Of a stretch of DNA of 64,000 nt, positions 56,870-64,000 are shown piece by piece. The position numbers and the translations under genes are program-made. The notes below the pieces were generated by a model. That model made no database searches. It was given only the letters and a program-made list of their open reading frames with translations, and had not been told where the DNA came from. Source of the DNA: Macrothele yani (lineage: Eukaryota; Arthropoda; Arachnida; Araneae; Macrothelidae); the NCBI GenBank assembly GCA_039090855.1, contig CM077027.1, positions 105,375,187 through 105,439,186 of the forward strand, given 5' to 3'. The first letter of the stretch is position 1; each line of letters opens with the position of its first letter.

Positions 56870-57700
56870 CTGCTGTCACACAATTTCAACTTCAAATCTT
56901 CAAAAAGTAATGAAAAATATAAAAATCAGCCTATCCAGCTAATAGTTTCACCACGTACCGGCAGAAAGCCAAAGGGGAGAATTGTCTGCGGCATTTTGCT
57001 TGTAATGAAATTGAGGTAGAAGAAAAACAGTTATTTTCCAACGATACGTCGCACACGTCAAATCCCTAATCTGTGTTGCATTCCTTGGCATGCACTTCCC
57101 TTTCTTGTCGATCTGAAAAACAAAATAACTCGTCTGGTGTGCCAGTGATAAGAATTATTACCCGCACGGAGACCCACGCAATGCATATCCGGTATGGGGA
57201 ATGCAATCGCGGGAGTCGCCCAAAGCTTCCTGAATTGCTTTCAGGAGAAATCAGCTCTGTACTATCTGAAAAGATCTGAACATGAGGAATAGAACCGATG
57301 TCTCTGAGGTAATGAATACATTGTAAATAAATGAAAAAAAGAAGAAAAAAAATGGCACTCGGAGAACAGACACATCGATTTATTGCCTCGTATTATATAG
57401 GTACTGAGTGGCAAATTTATTATGGACTGGTCACTTAAATAATATTTCTTCGATATTCTGATTGATATTACAGCAGGATATTGACGGGGGAGCATTTCAG
57501 ACCATTTTTGATGGAGATTTCCGGACTGACGTTTAGGAACAGAAAAAACAACTTTTGCTTCAAATGCCACGTTAGCACTTTTTTGTCCAACGTCCAACCT
57601 GTTTATGATAAATATCTCGACTCTCGGGAACTTTTTCAGTTATAAATTTTTTGGACGACTTTCAAGAAGCGGGCGTCACACAGCGTGTTTGCACTTTGTG
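56870..57700. other. Unassigned DNA
   Basis: AT-rich, with short random-looking frames (for example 57262-57597 minus). Nothing recognisable. Confidence 0.4.
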
Positions 57701-57721
57701 TGTCTGTCCTTTTGCCCTTTT

Positions 57722-57947
57722 TTTTTTTTTTTTTTTTTTTGATTGGAGGTTTAACGACCACCGTGAGCAACTCAATGGGCTATAAGCAGTCGCCCGTCCC
57801 TAATTTAGGGTCACTGGTTCCAGGGAAGGGAGAGAGCCAGTGCCGTAAGACAAACACAACATCCATGCCTCACCGGGATTCGAACCCGGACCCCAGACGG
57901 GAATGATCAGAGGCCAGCGCCTTAGACCACTGCGCCACCGGGGCGGC
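57722..57947 (-). mobile_element. SINE family A with 14-bp TSD
   Basis: A T run of about 20, body, and head ending CCACCGGGGCGGC at 57947. CCTTTTGCCCTTTT lies at 57709-57722 and 57948-57961. The head closely matches the copy at 14544, so it is a fairly young insertion. Confidence 0.94.
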
Positions 57948-57961
57948 CCTTTTGCCCTTTT

Positions 57962-58640
57962 ACATCCGTATGTCCTGTTTTCGTTGAATGTCAGTTCGAG
58001 AATAAGACCTGAAATTTTCTCAATGGACTTTGAGAATTTAACGTAACTATCATCTCCCGTAAGCACTGTACCAGTTCGGCTTCGTTCGTCCAACTGTCTG
58101 TCTATGTGGTTCTATTAGTATTTGAGAAACCATTTCGGATTGAGTCTGTCATGTTCATAAAGAAGTACATTAAGCTAATAAATGTTTTTAAAAGTACAAA
58201 ACGAAATCAGTTTAGTTTTTTTCTCATTTTGTCCAACTTCATAACACTCACGTTCAATCTTAAGGTTACAATTATTACCATTTTAAGGAGGGGTTTGGAC
58301 TGGTTGATCCCCCCCATGTCGGTGAGCCACTGTCCGCAACTGATATATAACCTCTTTTAGAATACACCAAACCAATGGATTTGCACCGTGTTTAATTACA
58401 CGGCACGTCACTTCCAGATATCGCTTGAATTCTATGAGAACCAAGAAATATAGAAATGCTTATTTCTAGACATTAAATAACAATTCAAACTCCCATAGAA
58501 ACAGAAACACTGTGAAAAAAGCACACACTGGCTAGTAAAACACAAACCTTTGTTTCAATCGAGTAGGTTCATATTGTTACAAATGATAGCAGGTATGCGA
58601 CGTAACATGGATGTTATGAGATGCCTGAGTTGCTTTAATC
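57962..58640. other. Unassigned DNA
   Basis: No coding, RNA or repeat feature recognised. Confidence 0.4.
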
Positions 58641-58649
58641 GAAAGATAC

Positions 58650-59460
58650 CATTCGTACAGCAAAATGTCGCGCAAGTACGTCAGTGTTGACGGAAAAGAC
58701 ACTGACGCCAAAAAATATCATTCAGCATGTCTCACACATTTTCAATTGGATAAAGATCAGGGGACTTTGAAGACTAAGAGAGATGACGGAAGTCTTCCTA
58801 GTGTTCATCAAACCATTCGTACAAGACTCTGGCACGATAGGCTGTTGCACTGTCATCCTTTCAGATGTCATCACATGTAGGATAAAAAGTGTAACATTGC
58901 GGGGTCCTTGACAACTTTCAGGTGTTCACTGGATGTCATCTTGCATGTCATCCAGTGAATGCCCTGTAAGATGACATTACTTACCTTGTCTCAGTGGACC
59001 CTATTCGTACAAACAGAATAACCCTTATGGTATGATGCGACCTTCAGATGTTTGGATTGAGTTCCCAAAGCATGCAGAGTCTATCACTTGATGAGGTTCT
59101 CATCACACTGTTTGCCTGACACCAGTGCAAAATAATATATAGCATGATTCATAAGACCACATCACTCTCCACCATTGCTCTAATGATGTCCATTTTCGGT
59201 AACACTGTAAGCATTCTTTTCCAGTTTTTTGCTAAAACAACTGGCTTCCGAATGGGAAGACAACTTCCAAGACCTAATTTCTTTAACGCTCTACGCATGA
59301 TTGTGCACAGAAATGGGCGGCTCGTGTCTTTCGATGAATTCAGTAGCCAGTTGCTACTCACTGGAAGACCTGTTCTTTAGTAAAATCCTTTTCACAGCAG
59401 GACGCCCACGCTCTTTAAAGCCACTTTTCAATCCACATTCATGATTCTTACATATGGAAG
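58650..59460 (-). pseudogene. Heavily decayed Tc1 transposase
   Basis: The complement from about 59440 reads GLKSGFKERGRPAVKR, then RALKKLGLGSCLPIRKPVVL and AKNWKRML (59240-59310), the segment before the first catalytic Asp in Tc1. Near 58830-58860 it reads DDSATAYRARVLYEWFDEH (position of QDNAPxH...), then FRHLS..SSKSP where PWPSKSPDLNPIE is expected. Stops and indels throughout. An old copy, unrelated in detail to families A-F. Confidence 0.6.
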
Positions 59461-59539
59461 ATCTACTGATCTTCCAATAAGAAAACAGCGTTTGAAATGG
59501 CTGCCTTTTAGAAACTACTGGTCTCTTTTGTTTGGTTAA

Positions 59540-60600
59540 CCGTGGCTCTCACTAAACATGATTCACCCTTTTATTAATTCCGGCAAACCTGAGTTTGCAT
59601 GAGTTAACACAGCCGAAGCATCTGTGCGCTTCATATAAAGGGCAAGGCAAAATGCCACCAACCTGTGCGATTATTTTATTTGCATATATTGGCCTTTGTT
59701 GGCTGTGATTCTCTTACCATAATGGTTCGCAAATTTTTGGCCATTGTATGTACAAATAAATAGAGATATAGTGGCAGACGCACACACAGAATCGGAGGTA
59801 TTAGGGGAAATATGAAGAAACACATAGGTGATTTAGCGGGGAAATTGGGTAGCAGCAGAAAATACAAGTACGAATATGTGAAATATTTTTCATATGCCAG
59901 TCCCTTAAAATGGCACCTTTCCAGTTCGAATTTTTAGACATAATGTATGTATCATGGTAAATACAGAGATAAATGTACGCCACCTAGTGGGAAAAACCGC
60001 GACAGAAAAGCGGGAGATAGTTACGTACATGGGACAAGAAAATAATAAAGAACTTTTGGGAAGCGATGTATCGCGTAAACGTACAAACAAAAACAAAAAC
60101 GGTACGTGATTATGAAATTTTTGGATATAATTATATACTTTCGTCTTCTGGGGATCCAGATCACGTGTTTCAAAGCACTCGAATTAATAGAACAATGCTT
60201 TCGAGTCCGTCATAAGACATGGACAGCGCGTTTTCTTTTTTTCTTCACAACAGGATAAATAGTTACCCTAGTATGCACCACGCAGGTGGGGTAACTTGAC
60301 ATCCTTAGGTCGAATACCACCTATGGATGGAGTGCCGGGACTGTAGTTGGAAAATCTAAATATTTGCGGCGATTAAGAGCCTACGAGAGTAAAGAAATGC
60401 AAGTCAACGCGTAGTAAACAAGCCGAAAACGTAGAAATCTTCCAAAACTTATTTGCCCCATTCTTGGTAACGTTAAGAAACCTCAAGAGGAATTCAGACG
60501 CCATAAGATGAAACTTTCGGGTAATTTTCAAAACGAAATAAATGAATTCGATCGGTCCAAAGCTGGAGTTTATTAATTAGTCAGTCGTCTAATTTTTCAA
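59540..60600. other. Unassigned DNA
   Basis: Only short random-looking frames. No recognisable repeat or RNA feature. Confidence 0.4.
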
Positions 60601-60607
60601 TTTAAAC

Positions 60608-60834
60608 CGGTTTTTTTATTTGTTTGTTTTGGACTTTAACGAATCCCGTGGACAGCTCGATGAGCTATAAGCAGTCGCCTGTCCCTAATTTAAGGCCACT
60701 GGTTCCAGGAATGGGAGAGATCCCAGTGTCGTAGGAGAAACACGACATCCATGTCTCACTGGAATTCGAACCCGGATCCACTTCCGACGAACGGTCGGAA
60801 GCCAACGTTTAGACCACTGAGCCACCAAGGCGGC
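60608..60834 (-). mobile_element. SINE family A, old copy
   Basis: Recognisable body (GAGCTATAAGCAGTCGCCTG, GACATCCATGTCTCACTGGA) and head ending CACCAAGGCGGC, but with many substitutions, so older than the other copies. No clean target duplication. Confidence 0.85.
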
Positions 60835-60880
60835 CTGGATAACCACCGGTCGAAAATAAATACTTATTCCTTGAACTACC

Positions 60881-60929
60881 AGTAACGTATAGAGTTGCTT
60901 ACGCAACGTAAGCAACTCTATACGTTACT
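60881..60929. repeat. Perfect 23-bp inverted repeat with 3-base loop
   Basis: Left arm 60881-60903 (AGTAACGTATAGAGTTGCTT then ACG), loop CAA, right arm 60907-60929 the exact complement. No T-tract terminator logic applies in this eukaryotic setting. Confidence 0.97.
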
Positions 60930-60934
60930 TTTGT

Positions 60935-61740
60935 TGCGTTGACCCAACAAAACACATTTTCTCAGGTCAATCTAGAATTGTCAAGATTTCCATGTAAATA
61001 TTCTATTAGAAAAAAAGACATTACTTTTAGGATAACTCATGCATAAAGTTTAAGGATGCGAACTTTTTCCTCTCAATCAAGAAAACTTAACAGGATCGTG
61101 CAAAAAACAAGAACTAAAGTACACTAAAGAATGCAGTATAAGTAAACCAATCTTCCTTCTCCTTTGGGTCTTTCTATTGATCAGCAGTAGTCGGACCTCT
61201 GAAGACTAAATGTTTGGTCAGTAGAACAGTGTTAGTACACTGCTCAGTTCCGTTTTGCAAACGGCTGCTCTCTCAGCTACTGAAAACTTCTCTTTGACAC
61301 TTAGCTGGTTGGTATTGGGCAAATACCCTGTCTCATTTTTGTTATTTATTTGTCCGTGTTCGGTTGTTTTGTGACTCCGAGAACCCTCAGACGGTGAAAC
61401 CAATTTTTGTTAGTAAAAACAAATCCAAATTAGCTGTGCGCATATTCATATCAGAGAAGGTGTACTAAGCGTTTGCAACACAACGTCTGATTGATACTAG
61501 AGCACCGCATTATAAATCATTATAATAGAGCACCGCATTATAATTCAAGTCAAGCATATCTCAAAAAAACAAAAACAAACTTAGATGCGGATCGAAGTGG
61601 TTTAGGTAAATTTGAACTGGCTGGAATAAAATGATGACGTCATGTTGATAGAACAAAATAATGACATTAAGTATGTTGGGAAAATAAAAATTGCTGCCTA
61701 ATTAAATCTTCGACGCCAAGACAAAATAATATAAACAAGT

Positions 61741-61772
<32 letters not shown>

Positions 61773-63010
61773 AAGAGAAAAGAAAAAGAGACGAAAAGTG
61801 TTCGGGATAAAATTTCAGCATAAAATGTAACTTCGTAAATCTAAATTTGCAACAACTTTCTTGACGTTACTCTTTCTTAAGCCTAAAAGATAGGAACATT
61901 GCTTGATTAAGTTTAAATGAATAATGCGTGAGAGTTCTGAAGGAACTTCTGACTAATATGAAGCAAAGCTGAAGGAGAGAGCAAGTATTTCAAGCTGTTT
62001 CGCTTTATTTATTCATCTGTTTTTTCTTGACATATAATTCATTCCGAGTTTTACTACCTGTTAATAAGCAAGAACACCTTCAATACGGATGCACGACAGG
62101 TACATCATAAATTATTCAGAAATATAATCAGAGCATCAGAGCGAATGGGGAAGCGTATAAACACTCACTTATACCTCAGAAAGCATTTTTTTTTCGAACG
62201 CATCACTTGAATGCTGACATTTCTGCATTTCAGCATGACTGTAAAGAAACACACAGGATGTTTTGTTCCCTAAAAAATTCAGTTATATTAAGCAACAGTT
62301 AAGAATACTTCAGAAATTCATGGAGACATTCTAACATTTAAATGATAAAAACGAGAAAAATTTATTCACGCCTTTGTTTACGAAGAATGATTTTTTTCTA
62401 AAGGCCCCATTTCTCAATTCCTCGAAACGTAATTCTATGCAGATGCCTTTTTTGGCATAATCTAGTATACTATACTCGCTATCAATATATATATGGTGGT
62501 CGCAAATACAGGGAAGAACGGAATAAATGATTTGCCTTCAAGTCAATAAAATTAAAAGTCGAACACATCTGTATTTCAAAAAAGAAACCTCTCTTGAGAA
62601 ATTATTTTTTGGATGTGAGTGTCTTATAATTTATTTAACGCAAATTATCATTAATTTTATTCAACGTAAATTAGCATTGTTATTCTGTTTTCCTTATTCG
62701 CATGCGGCTAACAAATTTTCTGCCTAATGTTGAAAAGCTCTGGGGAGAACTCAGCTGAAGGATTTGACATTTCTGACATTTGAAACACATTTAGCAATTT
62801 TGTTTGAAAGATTAGCAATTTTTTCACAAAAGTTTCTTACGCTGCATTTTATTGTTTTCTGCATTTCAGAGTGTATTGGTTATTGCAGATGAAATGTCGG
62901 GTTTTAAAGATTGGAGCAGTTGGCAGGTAATTTAAGAATTAGTACGTCACGTGATGTAACTTGTAATTTAGGAATTAGTACGTAAAGCGTAAAGGCTGAA
63001 ATTATTTAAC
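60935..63010. other. Unassigned AT-rich DNA with a GA microsatellite
   Basis: A GAGA-rich run lies at 61741-61790. TAGAGCACCGCATTATAA occurs twice near 61498 and 61527. GGAATTAGTACGT-like sequence is repeated near 62935 and 62970. No gene recognised. Confidence 0.5.
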
Positions 63011-63016
63011 GTAAAT

Positions 63017-63180
63017 AGAGCATTGGCCATTTCATCATACAGAGCCATTTCATCCCATAGAGCATTGGCCATTTCATTTTATAGAACATTGGCCATTGCA
63101 TCCTATAGAACATTGGCCATTACATCCTATAGACATTGGCCATTTCATCCTATAGAATACTGGCCATTTCATCCTTTAGA
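63017..63180. repeat. 24-bp minisatellite, about seven units
   Basis: Units follow the pattern AGARCATTGGCCATTTCATC plus CTAT, with one 6-bp shortened unit and small changes between copies. The array ends at the hAT TIR (63182). Confidence 0.92.
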
Positions 63181-63181
63181 G

Positions 63182-64000
63182 CAGTGGTTGTCAACCTGGT
63201 CCCTACCGCCCACTAGTGGGCGATTCAAGCTTTCATGGTGGGCGGTGGGGGTGGGGGTTTTCTCCGTTGTTACAAATTTTGTTCTTCCACGATATATCGA
63301 ATACATTGCTAAAAACTTCGCGAGTTCGACTTTTTAAAATATGCTTTTGCAATTTTTTTTGAATTCCATGTCTACACTTTGAATATAGATAATGATTAAA
63401 AGAAGGCTATCTCTAAGTACAGAGTGTTGAGGATAACACACACGTTTTATTATTGATTTAGAACACGCACAAAATAATATAAGAAGAAATTAAATTAGGT
63501 ATTTCAGTTGCAAACATATTGTGGCATCATTAGGTACCGAAAAATTGTTCTTCTCCGTCATAATCTTTTGAAGAGAGAATTTCATCAGTTTCCCCGAATT
63601 GTCATCTATAAAAGATGATGCAACTCCAGAGGAGATTGAAAGGATCAGTAGCTACCTCAACGAACTTAAATTGGATATGGAAAAATGGTTTAAAAATATT
63701 TTTAACTTGAAGGTCGATGACTGGATGATAAATATTTTGCTGAAAATTTTGTTGAGGTTGATATAACTTGCCAAGAACTATTAGAACTTAAATATGATGA
63801 AGAGGGCAAATATAATTTCGATAGTAGTGGATACCAGGAACTTTGGCAAAATAAAAAAAAATGTCTGCGTTGCATCCAAATATGCGGAAAATGATATTTA
63901 ATTTATTGATACCTTTCCCTACCTCATATCTTGCAGAATCAGGCTCTACTGCTGTTAATCATATCATCACCAAACAGAGAAACCGTCCGAATATCACCGA
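63182..64000 (+). mobile_element. Buster/ZBED5-like hAT element, start and 3' coding part
   Basis: Begins CAGTGGTTGTCAACCTGG, the hAT Buster-type TIR, followed by CCGCCCACTAGTGGGCG and a G-rich stretch. Coding remains start ~400 bp later, already in the C-terminal third of a transposase, so the element is internally deleted. Its right end lies beyond the window. The probable left half of the 8-bp duplication is CTTTAGAG (63174-63181). Confidence 0.78.
63590..64000 (+). pseudogene. hAT transposase C-terminal (dimerisation) fragment
   Basis: Reads FSELSSIKDDATPEEIERIS, LNELKLDMEKWFKNIFNLKV and DDWMINI. After a frameshift near 63730 it reads ELLELKYDEEGKYNFDSSGY. It ends with FPTSYLAESGSTAVNHIITK and QRNRPNIT at the window edge. 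This is the conserved C-terminal hAT dimerisation block of ZBED5/SCAND3-like transposases (normally TSYLxExGFSAV; here ST replaces FS). Frameshifts and a stop near 63898 make it non-functional. Confidence 0.85.

Overview
This window is eukaryotic repeat-rich DNA. It has no operons or ribosome-binding sites, and no ordinary host gene that I can recognise. It is AT-rich and packed with Tc1/mariner (TA-target) transposons, tRNA-derived SINEs, RTE-type LINE copies, hAT pieces and a Helitron end. This mix of families points to an arthropod. From memory of similar elements I would guess a chelicerate such as a spider, but that is inference.

Layout. 1-600 is AT-rich with an ~82-bp tandem repeat. 1180-2193 is a decayed mariner and 2303-2565 a foldback MITE. 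2897-9542 is a chain of four TA-target elements standing end to end. The last of these (6251-9542) carries a nested Tc1-like element (6556-8109) and a truncated RTE copy (8606-9420). 9752-16600 holds a mariner, a long-TIR element, a full-length Tc1-like element, relics and several SINEs. 17132-40315 is a ~6.2-kb unit present three times in tandem, the third copy enlarged to 10.7 kb by an RTE LINE and an extra foldback element. 41100-47797 is another dense Tc1/mariner cluster. 48871-50410 is a Tc1-like element with an unbroken transposase ORF whose first catalytic Asp is Gly. 51475-53231 has a Tc1 relic and a third copy of one Tc1-like family. ~53950-54594 is a Helitron 3' end with a SINE in its helicase remnant. 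54600-63000 is mostly unassigned DNA with SINEs and one Tc1 relic. 63017-64000 is a 24-bp minisatellite abutting the start of a Buster/ZBED5-like hAT element that runs off the window.

The most informative structure is the 17-41 kb region. A perfect 8-bp duplication (GTATGTAC at 31303-31310 and 40798-40805) brackets short hAT-type terminal inverted repeats and CGGGTC-rich subterminal sequence, so 31311-40797 looks like one non-autonomous hAT insertion. Its left end and left flank occur two more times (element starts at 18869 and 25093), while its right end occurs once. A tandem duplication that began in the left flank and ended inside the hAT explains this. Inside each unit sits a ~3.4-kb foldback element with ~1.5-kb inverted arms around a fragment resembling the C-terminal part of a Penelope-like reverse transcriptase.

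Almost every transposase here is broken by stops or frameshifts. The closest to intact are the 49131-50162 ORF (unbroken, probably catalytically dead), the 41163-42194 ORF (one TAG) and the RTE ORF 31672-34634 (one 2-bp insertion). There is no evidence of a functional gene pathway. The genes interact only as nested layers of insertions.
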